Shown here piece after piece: positions 11,662-24,013 of a stretch of 64,000 nt of DNA (its first letter is position 1; every line of letters begins with the position of its first letter). The position numbers and the translations under genes are program-made. Below the pieces are notes generated by a model that saw only the letters and a program-made list of their open reading frames with translations, had not been told where the DNA came from and searched no databases. The DNA is taken from assembly GCA_963681505.1 (NCBI GenBank), contig OY811987.1, positions 6,205,245-6,269,244 of the forward strand, written 5' to 3'. Origin of the DNA: Eunapius fragilis. Taxonomy: Eukaryota > Porifera > Demospongiae > Spongillida > Spongillidae.

Positions 11662-14600
11662 AGGAGGGTCTTCTCCGCCACCTGTAAAACGGGCGCGTTT
11701 ATCACCATCAGCATTGCTTGGCCTACCCTCCTCAGTCGTCAACGCAACGGGCATGCAGACTGATGGAGTCACATCAAACAGGCAAGGTCTGTCAAACGGG
11801 ACTACAAATGGTTGTGATCACCACTGGCCCCTGAACCACCACAAGCATCTAAAACTGGCGCCCATCGACGTTGATGCGATCCGTCTGATTGGCCAACATC
11901 TTAGAGAATTGGGATTTCAGTGAGTTGTGTGTGTACACATGTATGCACATGTGCATGTATGTGACCACGTGTTCAGATGTTGCACATTTCAGTGACACAC
12001 TGGAGCATCTAAGGCAGGAGGCAGGCTTTGACCTGGAGAACCCCAAGGCTGCAAAGTTCAGGTCATGTGTAATGGCAGGGAACTGGCGTGAGGTAATGAT
12101 GTCATTGTGTGTGAGGTAATGATGTCATTGTGCTGTCATTGTGGAGTTGGAATGACCAATTCGATGTGATGATGTGGAGGATAGTGTGGGGTGCATTATA
12201 ATTGGGAAGGTGAGCAAGGGAGGGTGATGGTAGGTGGTGCTATATGTGAGGGAGGGTGGTGGTGTGGTAAGAGGCTGATGAAGCAGTTAGCATTATTAAA
12301 CAATCTAACCAGATCGTATTATATTGAGGCTTTGTTGAACACAGGCAGAAGTGTCACTTCAGGAGATGGTATCATTGCTAGCTGACCCATCAAGCGTGGA
12401 GGTATTTACTTAAAGGGAGTACGGACCAGAGCTGTGTTAATTGTGTTCTCACAGAGAATGCGTCAGCTACTCTTGAGGGAGAAGTACTTGGAGTTATTGG
12501 AGGAAGGCAACACCTTAGATGCTTTGAAGTGCCTGAGATGTGAAATAGCCCCTCTCTGCCTTCACCATTCGGATAAGGATGTACAGATCCTTGCAAGGTA
12601 TGTCCGCCGCTTTAGCCTGGCCTGTACCTTCCTCCTCCCCATTCCTACGACCATAGCTACATGATGTACAGTACCAAAGAGGAGCTACACAGGGCAGCTG
12701 ATTGGCCTGGGGCTGAGAGGGGCGCTCGTGAGCTTCTGATGAATCAACTTCAAGGTAAAGTGACTGGAGCATGACAAGGAGTCTAGTTCCCAGGCCATGG
12801 CATGATAAGGTGTCTAGTTGTAAAGGATTCTTTGGTCCCCCGCGTTGCAAATGCAGCTTGCACAACCCACTAGCTCGGTATATATGGATATACACTTGAC
12901 CGATCCGACACAAACCCAACAAGCACCTTAAATATCATGTCCGTACATACATATTTCCCTGAGTCGGTCCATGACAACTAAAAGGATTGCTCTTTACGGG
13001 CAGCTGTAATATCCCGCCTGTATTGAGCATGACATCATTCTGTCGGGTCCCCAGACCCTGTCACTAGTTCCGGCATGATAAGGTGTCTAGTTCCCAGGCC
13101 ATGGCATGGGTGAGGGTTTGCTTTACCCCTTGACGTCCCCCATCTCTTGCTCCTTTGTATTCCTTCCTCATTCCTTTCACAACTGCTGCAAGGATAAATG
13201 TGGGAAGGTATTTGCAAAGGTTGGGTGGATAGATGTCCCTATTTCAAGAGCATTAGATCACACCATCCACCCACCCCAACACCTTTGTACCCTGAGGAAC
13301 ACCCACCCCAGCACCTTTGTACCCTGAGGAACACCCATCCCAGCACCTTTGTACCCTGAGAAACACCCACCCCAGCACCTTTGTACCCTGAGGAACACCC
13401 ACCCCAGCACCTTTGTACCCTGAGGAACACCCACCCCAGCACCTTTGTACCCTGAGGAACACCCACCCCAGCACCTTTGTACCCTGAGGAACACCCACCC
13501 CAGCACCTTTGTACCCTGATGAACACCCACCCCAGCACCTTTGTACCCTGAGGAACACCCACCCAGCACCTTTGTACCCTGATGAACACCCACCCCAGCA
13601 TCTTTGTATTTCCAAGGGTGTGCATTCATTGGAATGGTTCTGTTCTGTGGACAGCATTTCTCCCAGCTTCTGTGATGCTTCCTCCGATGAGACTAAAACA
13701 GCTTCTTGCCCAGGCATGCCAGTTACAGGTGGATCGGTGTCCATTCCACTACATGGGCCAGGATGCTTCCACTTTTTCTCTCCTTACTGACCATATTTGT
13801 TCACGGCAAGTCTCCCCTTAGCATTGTGAATGCTCTCTCATTGTTAGATTGCACCTTCCTGTAGGAAACAGTTCCCTTCTGAGGCCCTACATGTGCTCCA
13901 GGACCATGGGGATGAGGTATGGTACCTCAAGTTTTCTCATCGCGGCACTCGACTGGCTTCAGGGGGGAGGGATGGTCAAATCATTGTATGGCAACTTTCT
14001 GTGAGTCAGTTGCTTAGCATGGAAGCATTTTTGTATCTAACCAACCTAGCAAACTTAGTCTTTCATTTCATATGACCCCTTTGTGAGACCCCTTGTGAAC
14101 ATTTCATGTGACCCCTTGTTGAACATTTCATCTGACCCTTTTGTGAACATTTCATATGACCCCTTTGTGACCATTTCATATGACCCTCTGTGAACATTTC
14201 ATACGACCCCTTGTTGAACATTTCATATGACCCTTCTGTGAACATTTCATATGACCCCTTTGTGACCATTTCATATGACCCCTTTGTGACCATTCCATAT
14301 GACCTTCTGTGAACATTTCATACGACCCCTTTATGAACATTTCATATGACCCCTTTGTGAACATTTCATATGACCCCCCCCCATTGTATGTTACAATTTC
14401 ATAGGACAATCAACCAAAGAAAGTGCGCCAATTCAAGGGCCAAAGTGATGGTATTGCGTGCCTTGCTTGGAGTCCAGATGACTCTCTACTGTTAAGTTGT
14501 GGCAGGGAGGATTGTTCTGAAGCACTAGTCTTCATTAGTGAGGTAAGGCCTTGCGCAATATCAGGTACGCTTTACTCATCATCCCACCATCATCCCGCCA

Positions 14601-16121
14601 TCATCCCACCATCACCCATCATCATCCCACCATCATCCCACCATCATCTCGCCATCATCTCGCCATCATCCCACCATCACCCATCATCCCGCCATTATCC
14701 CACCATCATCTCGCCATCATCCCACCATCCTCGTGCCATCATCCCATCATCATCCCGCCATCATCCTGCCATCATCCTGCTATCATCCCACCATCATCCT
14801 GCATCATCCCACCATGTGCAGACAGGAGAGATGAAGTGTCGTATACACAACTCATCAGAAGAAAGCCTCACATGTTGTGCTTGGCACAATGATGGGAGAA
14901 GGTTCTATCTCGGTGGCACAAGAGGCCAGTTCTTTGAGTGCGTAAGTTATGGGCACCTCTCTGCTTGTACACACTGGCTACTCCTCCCCATCTCAGAGCC
15001 TTGAGGGCTCAGTGGTGGCAAGCTGGGAGGGCATAAGGCTACAGGCTATAGCTACACACCCTGCCTCTGAGCTGGTCTATGCTGCAGACACACACAACAG
15101 AATCCGTCAATACAACTTTAGGGACAAGTCTTCAGCCACACTGTGAGTGGTGGACCACACCCTCTGACACCGTAAATGACACTCCCTCTTCAACAGGGCA
15201 CAGGAAGACAGTCCTATTATGTCGTTCACCTTGTCCAGAAATGGGCAGCATGCTCTGCTCAATGTCACTGGTCAGGTACACACACAACCTCATCACATGG
15301 GGCATATATATATATCACATGCTATCTCCCGCTGCCATGGTAAAGGGTGTTCATGTGTGGGACCTTCGTGATCGATGCCTGGTGCATCGTTACCAAGGAA
15401 TTCAGCAAGGACTTTACACCATTCACTCCACTTATGGTGGGATAAATGATACCTTTATAGCCAGTGGTAGTGAAGGTGAGTAAGCACGGTGACCTAGCAG
15501 CCATCTCTCACAAAGTGTTCTTACTTGGCAGACAACCAGGTGTATGTTTGGCACTGCAGAAGGGAGATGCCAGTTGTGGTATTACAGGGCCACACGCGAC
15601 CTGTTAACTGTGTTGCTTGGAATCCTGTGACACTGGATATGATAGCGTCTGCAAGTGATGATGGTTCTATACGACTTTGGGGCACAGAGGAACAACTGAA
15701 AAGACAGCAAGTGTGTGATAAGCAGTGTTTGTTGGTGGAGGAGGAAGATAGAAGGAAAGATGTTGAGGTAGGTTACTACATCATGGCTGTTGTGATTTAA
15801 TGGTGGTGGTGGGTTCAGGCCACATTATCTAGTGAGACCTCAGCTCACACTGCAGTAGACCAGATGTCTGAACTTGAGGTGGTGGAGCAAGGCAACAGTA
15901 GCCTTTCCTCAAACGACCAGCTGGAAGATGATGTAGGAACTCATCATATGGAGGATGGTGTGGGGGAGGGGCCTTCACAGATGGGTGTGACATCAGACCC
16001 CATGCTTGTTGCGGACAATGGTGCAGCATCATCAGGAGGATCATCATCTCCAGCAAACACTGGTCATCAAAGAGAACAGGATGGAGCTACACCATCAACA
16101 GGTAGTAGTGTTTGGAAGTAG
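11662..16121 (+). CDS. WDR26: WD repeat-containing protein 26 (WDR26)
   Basis: WDR26 is a LisH-CTLH-WD40 protein and a subunit of the CTLH/GID ubiquitin ligase in animals. Exon 11662 reads [20 protein letters not shown] and leads to the LisH helix [21 protein letters not shown] follows ([20 protein letters not shown], about 12457). Next come the linker [20 protein letters not shown] (about 13651), DHICSRQ, and WD repeats to about 15690 ([60 protein letters not shown]). After the last blade there is a long acidic, Ser/Gly/Thr-rich tail (about 15840-16121, ending TGSSVWK) not found in the short vertebrate C-terminus. A phase-1 donor inside ..STG could instead splice to an exon at about 16244 and end at about 16351. 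The exact start is uncertain; the first in-frame ATG is at 11753. Confidence 0.9.
12088..12133. repeat. Two-copy duplication of a WDR26 exon end and donor
   Basis: The exon ends GGCGTGAG at 12092 and its donor is gtaatgatgtcattgt. The block GTGAG plus GTAATGATGTCATTG occurs again at once (12110-12132). This is a two-unit tandem copy of about 23 bp across the exon/intron junction. Confidence 0.85.
13265..13612. repeat. 32-bp minisatellite in WDR26 intron
   Basis: Eleven copies of a 32-bp unit, core AGCACCTTTGTACCCTGAGG followed by AACACCCACCCC. Very uniform. Some copies carry ATGAA in place of AGGAA. Confidence 0.93.
14070..14404. repeat. 24-bp minisatellite resembling the WDR26 acceptor
   Basis: About 14 copies of a 24-bp unit, core GAACATTTCATATGACCCC followed by TTTGT. 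The downstream acceptor is AATTTCATAG joined to exon GACAATC (exon from 14405). TTTCATAtGAC in the unit differs from TTTCATAGGAC at the splice site by one base, so the array looks like amplified acceptor sequence. Confidence 0.85.
14577..14815. repeat. CATCATCCCRC repeat in WDR26 intron
   Basis: About 20 copies of an 11-12-bp unit (CATCATCCCAC, CATCATCTCGC and similar). Confidence 0.9.
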
Positions 16122-16561
16122 TTGGTGTGTTTGTCAATTCCTTTTTGTCATTAGGTTCAAGCAGCATCACCACAACCGTCTGACTGTACAGTTTTTCTTC
16201 ATTTGTGGGGCAGTTCCATTTCATTTTGCTTTTTTTTGCTTCCTATCAGCTTGGAAAGCTGCAACTTCTTTGCCTAGTCTACAAACTGATCAACAAGATG
16301 TGAATGTGTTATACATACATCAATTTTTCTCCCTTCCATTAAAATGGCAATAGTGTTAGGGGCATGGATAGTGAGCACAGATGTCAGACACAGTGTGCTG
16401 CATATCCTAACAAAACGACAAAAAAAAAAAAAAAGTTGATTGAAAATAGAAGTGGCCAGACAACAGTAGTGCACTTGGTGTGCCCATTCAAGTGTGTATG
16501 CTTTTTAACAACCTTAAACATAATGATTTGGAACAGAAATAACGGCTAAGTGTGAAGGTCT

Positions 16562-19500
16562 CTATTCCTGCATGTCATCAGGTCTGTCATGAGGATTGAT
16601 GATGCCAGGGACTTGAAGATGTTGTTTTCGCTTTTCTTCTGCAGCCTGCCTAAGCTGGGTTTCTCGTTCTTCCAAATATAGATCTGAAGGGTCATCCCCT
16701 GAGCACTCCTGGGTAACATGCATGGTAAAAGCAGCTACCACACATACAGCAGCTACCAGTTCTCACCTTGATTTGCACCAGGAAGTCTCTCAAGTGATCC
16801 TTGAACTGACTAATGTCCATATTCAATGAGAAGAGACCTTCTACAAACACTTTGATTTGAGCACTGTTGGGGAAAAGAGGACACTAACACCTGCTTGGCC
16901 CCACCCACCAAAGCTTGGCTGACACTAACACTCACCCCATCACTGCTCAGCAGTGATACTCACATGTTTAAATGAGGGAAGGCTCGCTTTAGCAACTCAG
17001 CCACATACTCCTGCACGTAGACAGCATTGTTGATGGCCTGAACAGTTGTGGGATCATACAATGGAGCTCCTATCTTATTGTCCTCAACCAGGCTGAACAT
17101 AGTAGCCAATATTGTGGCATACATTGTGTGGCCTGAAGGATAAGAGGGGGCGGGACATTAAGCCTTGCACACTGACACCACAAAGAGAGGCCACATACTG
17201 CCTGCATGTGATGTGTCCGTTAGGACAGAGAAAACGTGCTGCATCAGGTCGAGTAGGTACGTCTGGAAGAACTGCGTGCCTGACGGGTGTGCAGCAAACT
17301 TCTGCAGCAGCACCAGCAGGATGTCTTGTCCTAGAGCAGAGATAAGGTACAGTGGGCGTCCGTGTATTGTAACACAACAAACACACCTATTTCTGCAACA
17401 TTTCTCATGGTATGTTTGAACCCCCATACGAAGGCATCCATAAGTAGCTTGAACTGTGGTGCAGGGACTCTTAGCAAGGCTGCCCAGAGAGAGATAATAC
17501 TAGCTTAAACTGGCAGGTTTATAACTGAAAACTTGCCTTCAAAACAGTTCACAGCAATGGCGTGGAGCATGCGAAAGAAATTTATTCTGTGTTCAGGGAA
17601 CTCCTCGAGATCTTTGTTAATCATCTCCAGCGTACATTGGAACAAAGAGTCCAAAATAGGTGGGACATCATCTGTGGCGCTGGACTGTTGAGAGATTAAA
17701 CTCCAAGTCAGTCACCCTGAAGGACTACCTGCCTCTAATCTTTCAACAATGGCTGTGACAGTACTCAGGACCTCCGGCTCCCTGGCCCCAGGGACATTCC
17801 TTTGGTAGTCTCCCAAAATAGCATCCAGAAGAGGAGGAAGGAAGTGTTCCCGCACCATCCCAGGGTCCTGGCTCTTCGACACCCAACAGGAGATCAGTTT
17901 CAATGTCTCCTTCTTTACCGTTCGCATGCTAGCAATCAATGGTTGCTTGGTTACTAGTTCTCCTGCACAAACGTAATGTATGTAAACACCACACAGGTGC
18001 ACCCACAAACGCACATACCATTGAGGGCAATTGCTGTTGAGATGTTCTCGCTGAGTACTTTGTACACATTCAGCATATCGAGATATATCCTACCAAGCTG
18101 AAAAACACCCACACCCCCACCACTGTCAACACCTTTACAGTACTCAATGACACAAGGTGATGTTGTAGTAGCACATATTTCAATTAAAAGCCTTTCAGAT
18201 TACAGCCCCAATAGTTCAAAACTTCATGCATTTGATACTCTTCCACACAAACACACATTCCAACCTGTACCTGTATGACAAATGGATGTCCCACTGCAGT
18301 GCACGCTCTCACATTCGTCTTGAGGATATGACCTAACTGTTTGATTGTCTCGTGATCCTGAAGCACTTGCAGGTCCTATCAAAAGAACCACAATATTCTC
18401 CCCACGATCCAGCAAATCAGAAAAACTCACGGCTGTTGCTCTAACAATGATGCTATCCCAAATCTCATTGGGCAATGCCATGTACTTCTCTATCAGTCGT
18501 TCCTGCACCACTGAGTCCTGAGGACAATGGAGAATGGTAATCAGGACCAAACTGGGCGAGACAAAGAACTCACGACTTGAGCCTGTATCATGTAGCCCAC
18601 AGCCTCATAGAAGGTGTGGACGTGATGTGGCTGGAGGTCACAGATGATCGCTCGGATGTTGTTCAGGATCTCTTCAATGAATGGCATCACTTCCATTGGC
18701 TGGACCTGGAGATAGATATTGGATTAGACAACATCATCATTTCAAACCAAGCATATCGATACCTGGACAAAATGTCTTCGACACTTCTGAGCAATTTTGA
18801 TGAATGTATCACAAGCCATGTCTTGTACCCCATCATGTAGCTCTGGGATACACACACAAATCACTGCACAGTTCATCACTGGTCAAACATACCATGCATG
18901 AACTCAAACAGTTTGTTCACCACAGTTTTCAAAAACTTCCAATGAGCCCTTTCCACATCAAATGACTCCCAATAAAAATGCTGTGCCACCTGTTTTTTTT
19001 TTCATCAGCTCACCTCAAAAACCTTGGATACTGGCCAACTACATACATGATATCAGAGGCTATTATAGCCTTATTATCCTTCCCTCTCTTCTGTTCAACC
19101 ATTCCAAGCAACTCCTAAGAATCAAGACACAGCAGATAAATACTTTTGGGGTGGAGAGGGGGAGGAAGGTGGGTTAGGAGGTATTGAATACCTTTATCAC
19201 TGTCACCAGAAACCTCTTTTCGTCTTCCTCATGAAATGCACCACTTATTGAACCTATAGCCCAGCAAAGCTGAAGATGGACAGTGGTTAGGACTTGTTGC
19301 CATGGACATATCAACAACAAATTACAGTGTTAAGGTTACGCCATGACCACTCCGATCCATCAACCTGCTTGTACAGCTTCTCTGTCATTATTCTTTCAGT
19401 ATCAGCATAGTCCAAGTGAGTCAAGTACACTGTTAGTGAAAGTGAAGGTAATAGAGTGGGCAGCATAGTGGTCAATGAGTGGGGAGGGGGTTAATGCGAC

Positions 19501-21129
19501 GGGGAACCATGACTTGGCCAGTACTGTGGGCATACCAAGGGTCTCCCTCATGCTCTTGTACATGTTAATGGCGTCTGTGTCTTTCATGAACTCTCTGACA
19601 GCCTCTCCCTGCTCGTTCTCCACCACCAATACCTCTTCTGGTTTGGCCATGCGACTTATCATCACAACACGTACCTAACCAATCACACCGCACAGTGAAG
19701 GGATTGGGGTTAGCAGAGCTGTCTATTCACCTTTGATAAGATTGGTAGGTACAGTTGTCGGCGAGGAGGGACAGCTTGGCCCAGGAGCAGGGCAGACTGA
19801 GAGGCTGAAAAGGGGTTTTCCCTGTAAAGTTCAGCTGAAAGATAATTCCAATATTCAAGACAGATCTTGAATATTTCTTTCTCGTGGACTTCTGATATCA
19901 ACACAAGGAAATGTAGCGCCTGGAGGTTACAAAGAGGCTAATACTTCTCACTTCACAACTAGTAAATGCTACTTACCTCCAATAGGTTATTCTGAAGTTC
20001 TGGCTACAAGGGAAAGATGATTTCATGATCACACACCACACATAGATACACATAGATGCACACATGCACACATGCACACACACACACACACACATAATCC
20101 CTTCCATAAGGTCCCTCCCTCACCTTCTGTTCAATAATAGCAGCATGCTCTTTCAGAAATGTGCACAGGAACAAGGCAAGGTTCTGTATGAAATTCTGTT
20201 CATCATCCTGCCCATTCTTGTATGCATCTCTGATATTTGTGCTCAGTGGCAACATCTGTGCGATGAGAGATACAAACAGTCCATTAGCTCCACCCACCCT
20301 ATCACAGCTACTCAAAAATCACTCCTAGATGCTGCGAATACCTGTTTCAGTTGTATCATGACCAGGGAGAACATTACCAGCAGCTGTTCAGAGTACTGTT
20401 CATTGGACTGAATGCCAGCTGGAGGTGTTGAACATAAAAGGTCAAACGTCTCTCCAGAGACACAAACACACCACACCCACCAATCTCTGTGAGGCACTTG
20501 AGAGTGACGTTTCTAAAGGCTGGCACTGTCAGGAACTGCAACAGGAAGCAATCTAGTGTGTTGCCAGGCAACAACCCCCTACCCTTTTTACCCTGTAGAT
20601 TAGTGTGGTGACTAGCTTTGTTTCAAATATATATCCGAGAGGGATCCAGTTAAGAAACTTGAGTAGAGTCTCTAGGGTGGCACCAACTAAAGTTATACTC
20701 TGTGAGTTATCCTACAATCACAGAACCCAGAATGAAACACTACCAATAGTGCAAGCTGGACATACCATTACAAAACTGCAGAGCTGAAATATCTGTGAGA
20801 ATTCATTGCACATGTTGTCCTTGAGATGTTTGGCCCTAACTTGAGTCATCTGACCAGCAGAAAAATCAAAGACCTCTTCACTGAGGGTGGGGGAGGGAAA
20901 GAGAAGGGAGGGAATGGACAGGGGAAAAGAACAAGAAGAAAGGTTAATATCATGTCAAAACCCAGTAAGCAGTACGTCTGACCTGAGGAGTTTTAGAACA
21001 GCCATGTTGTTAGTGCACAAGGGCTCACTAGTCTTGCTGGCTCCCACAATATCAGAGATGAAGGTGGGCCAGTTGTGAGGCCACTCTTTCTTCACTATCT
21101 GCAATAGTAGCAGGTACACTGCAGTATCT

Positions 21130-21163
<34 letters not shown>

Positions 21164-21401
21164 GCACCAAGATGACATTGAGCTTGCTAAGGAACACTTT
21201 CTCCTGTATCAGTTGGGCTGGGTCTCCTGACAACTTGATGATAAGCCCCACAATATACTTCTTGATGCCTACACGCAGAGTACCATCTTTGGGCATATAG
21301 CAATGGTCAAATTACCTTCACACTGTTCCCTTGGTAACGCCTTCCATCGTGTTCGTATAAGGTTTTCAAGGATTTGCAATGCAAAATACTGTATTGATTG
21401 C

Positions 21402-21466
<65 letters not shown>

Positions 21467-21856
21467 ATGTAATGCATGTATGAACATGGAGATAGTTTAT
21501 GTGGTATATATGTTCAACGAGTGTATCCATGTGAATTAACTTCTAGATCTTGTGCTGCAGCATGTGTGTGCTACCTTGGTCTGCTGGTTATTTGAATACT
21601 CCAGAATTGCATCAACCCTTGACCAAGACTCTGGGTGCTCTTTAAATTGAGTTAGTACTCGTTGTGCTATCTGTTGCTGCGTTTGGCATGAAAAACTTGG
21701 ACTCAACGAAGCTGCAGTTCTTCCGGGTTTTCAAAAACTCACCTGCGGCCCCACTGTGCCATAAAAGCAGTTCACCACCTCATCAAGAAGGGCAATATTT
21801 GGTTTCTGAGTAAAATCCAGCAGGGTCACTGCTTGCTCGATAGAAACTGCTGCCAT
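16562..21856 (-). CDS. XPO1: Exportin-1 / CRM1
   Basis: XPO1 is the karyopherin that exports leucine-rich-NES cargo with RanGTP through nuclear pores. Many exons give a full-length match (about 1,060-1,070 residues, typical of the family). N-terminal HEAT repeats: [28 protein letters not shown], then [20 protein letters not shown] near 21050. Middle: [61 protein letters not shown]-terminus: [16 protein letters not shown], stop at 16562-16564. I take the ATG at 21856; an in-frame ATG 15 bp upstream sits next to a possible 5'-UTR acceptor. The exon around 19020-19130 reads [20 protein letters not shown]. The residue equal to human Cys528, the leptomycin B target, is Val (codon 19099-19097). The gene converges on WDR26. 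Confidence 0.95.
21403..21467. repeat. (GT)n microsatellite in XPO1 intron
   Basis: A pure GT run of about 60 bp. A shorter (CA)n lies at 21128-21161 in another XPO1 intron. Confidence 0.92.
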
Positions 21857-22512
21857 TCCTAGGGTCTGCATAAAAAGTGAAGAAAAACCATCTGCATCCC
21901 TATAGCAATTGCTTTTGATATCCAACGACTTGCCCCGCTTAGAAAGATGCTGAGAAGCAACGCAAATGTAGTTCACTGGACTGACCCACGGTTGGCGCCT
22001 TAATTGCTTACAAAGGGGATTGAACCTGAGGTCGCAGCGGCAAACCACGGCGCAGTCTATATCAACGACTCACAACAACAACAAAAACTAAGCTTAACAG
22101 AAAAGCGCAAACAACACCTCAGCAAAGAAATGTTCTGCTCAGATACAAGATAGAGAACCGGTTTAGTAAGCACGTGAACGTACGTATTAATTTACGAACT
22201 CCGTAAATTTCATCAGTTTTTTTAAATACATTTTTTTTTTTTTACAGGTCGAAGACACCTTTGCAATTTATAAAGTCTTGCTTTTTAAAAGCTTGCTGGA
22301 TATTGCTCCTGTATCCTCACAAACGACGGAGACACGCTCAACGCGGAGCTGTTTGCAATTCGTCAGGACGACACAGTATTACGTCAGCTATTTCTTGTCT
22401 TCTCTGCCATCCAGGTTTTCCGACGTCGTTTGTTGTCGCATTCCATTGTGCATAAATATATAAAGTTACTATTCCGACTACTACCCTTGGTCATTGCCAT
22501 TTCTCGCATAGC
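21857..22512. other. Gap between XPO1 and FAM161
   Basis: 656 bp upstream of XPO1 and downstream of FAM161, AT-rich with a T-rich run near 22228-22245. It should hold the XPO1 promoter, 5' UTR and a possible UTR intron (acceptor-like TTTTTATGCAG just before the XPO1 start). No gene seen. Confidence 0.5.
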
Positions 22513-23886
22513 CTACTTCAGTCTCTTTCTTGTTGCATTCCGCTGTAGCTTCACGGACCTAGTGATTGGGGCTGGGTATGGAGACAAATAAAAGGTTCTC
22601 GGAGCCATACTTACCTCTTCTACCATCACTCCTCGATACGTGCAAGGACTTTTCACCTCAGAATGTTCCCTACGGTGCAGCGTTGAACTGAGTGACCAGG
22701 GTGGTGAATACTTTTTCATATCACTAAGTGGGGTGGACTTGTTCACTGCTCCTTGTGTTGTCTCCTTGGTGTGGTTTGTCCTAGTATTCTTTACTTTTTC
22801 TCCAAGTCTTTGATATAACTTTTCTTGCTTCAGGTTTATATGTGATGGAGCTGAATGCTGTCTGGATCTACTGTGAGTGGTGAAGGGTAGCTGGGAGCTG
22901 GCTGCAAGGTTTTGTGCTCTGACCTTTATGCGTATTTTCCTGTACTCCTCCTCACATTTGATTCTTTCTGTCATTTCACAGCTGAGTATACCTTTGGGAA
23001 TGGGTCTGGCTTTAAACATTGATGACCTTTCTGTGCAGTCTGCAGAGTAAGGTCTTGTTTCAGCCCTCCCTACCGGTCTCTGATAACTGCTTGATCTCGG
23101 CCTGCTCTTGGCGTTTTTTGCACATACCAGCGTATACAGGGGAAGGAAAGTGGTAGCAGGAACTGGTGTGGCACGGAACTGCCTTTTCATTTCCGCTTCC
23201 ACCCGTGCAGCCATCTCCGCTCTTTCTTTCTCCGCCATTATCATGCTTCTGCTCTTCTTTCGTGGCTCCTGGCTTTCCCGTAGCGTCATGGAAAATGGCT
23301 GTGGTACTGTGATGCTAGGTCTCCACCCCCTCCCTGAATGTGCCGTGTAACTATCAACCGAAAAATTCTCCCACATTTGTTCTATGAGCTCCATTCCAGG
23401 AGAGGCGAAAGGATCCTTCATATCGCCCAGGGCAGTCGAGGTCACAGCATTTGAACATGGCTGTTGGACAGTTGTTACCACAAACCCGCACATTCCGTTG
23501 TCTACATCTTGAGAATCGTTCATCGAGCTGTGCGTATTAAGAGGTACCTTTCTGTCGCAGGTGCTGTCCGTAACCAATGGATGTTCAGTAGCTAGGGCCC
23601 GATCAGGGATAGCGCTGCAAAGACCCGTGTGAGCTGCATGCAATGCCTGCATGGTAGCTATAGTGTCCTGGTACTCTTCGCGACATTGCTGCACTTCCTC
23701 ACGTAGCGCAATGTTACTCTGCAGTAACTGCTCCACGTCCGTGCAATCACCAGACAAATTAGTGCGCACTTCCGGGCTGCAAACAGAAAGGCTAGACGCG
23801 CGGAATGTTTTTTTGGTTTTGATTCTTGGAGTGTAAGGAGCAGTAACGCTTCTGTTCGTGAACACGCTCAGCGAGTGCCCGTCCAT
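22513..23886 (-). CDS. FAM161: FAM161 family centrosomal/ciliary protein, single exon
   Basis: One uninterrupted 457-codon frame from ATG 23886 to the stop at 22513. The middle and C-terminal halves match the UPF0564/FAM161 domain: WRPSITVPQPFSMTLRESQE, KKSRSMIMAEKERAEMAARV, FRATPVPATTFLPLYTLV, FKARPIPKGILSCEMTERIK and EEYRKIRIKVRAQNLA. FAM161A/B bind microtubules and sit at centrosomes, basal bodies and the connecting cilium. The N-terminal 150 residues contain a short predicted coiled coil (VEQLLQSNIALREEVQQCRE) and are otherwise low in recognisable features. Neighbouring genes are rich in introns, so the intron-free structure stands out. Only 127 bp separate its start from the stop of CNIH4. 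Confidence 0.9.
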   Translation of the reverse strand: MDGHSLSVFTNRSVTAPYTPRIKTKKTFRASSLSVCSPEVRTNLSGDCTDVEQLLQSNIALREEVQQCREEYQDTIATMQALHAAHTGLCSAIPDRALATEHPLVTDSTCDRKVPLNTHSSMNDSQDVDNGMCGFVVTTVQQPCSNAVTSTALGDMKDPFASPGMELIEQMWENFSVDSYTAHSGRGWRPSITVPQPFSMTLRESQEPRKKSRSMIMAEKERAEMAARVEAEMKRQFRATPVPATTFLPLYTLVCAKNAKSRPRSSSYQRPVGRAETRPYSADCTERSSMFKARPIPKGILSCEMTERIKCEEEYRKIRIKVRAQNLAASSQLPFTTHSRSRQHSAPSHINLKQEKLYQRLGEKVKNTRTNHTKETTQGAVNKSTPLSDMKKYSPPWSLSSTLHRREHSEVKSPCTYRGVMVEEVSMAPRTFYLSPYPAPITRSVKLQRNATRKRLK

Positions 23887-23906
23887 TTTGATTACAGTAT
23901 CATGTA

Positions 23907-23912
23907 TTTATT
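23907..23912 (-). promoter_or_regulatory. Likely poly(A) signal of CNIH4
   Basis: AATAAA on the minus strand, 102 bp past the CNIH4 stop and only 21 bp before the FAM161 start codon. CNIH4 termination and the FAM161 leader are therefore superimposed. Confidence 0.5.
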
Positions 23913-24013
23913 AATAAAGTACGCCTGCAGCCATGGATACCGCAACTATAGCAACGATCTCAAAAAAAAAAAAAAAACATATGGTAGATCAAGTCACCAG
24001 AGCTAAAATGAAG

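Noticed and set aside
22049-22200. Upstream extension of the XPO1 reading frame
   Set aside because: The in-frame sequence before the start has no similarity to XPO1 and includes an acceptor-like TTTTTATGCAG, so it is more likely 5' UTR or intron.
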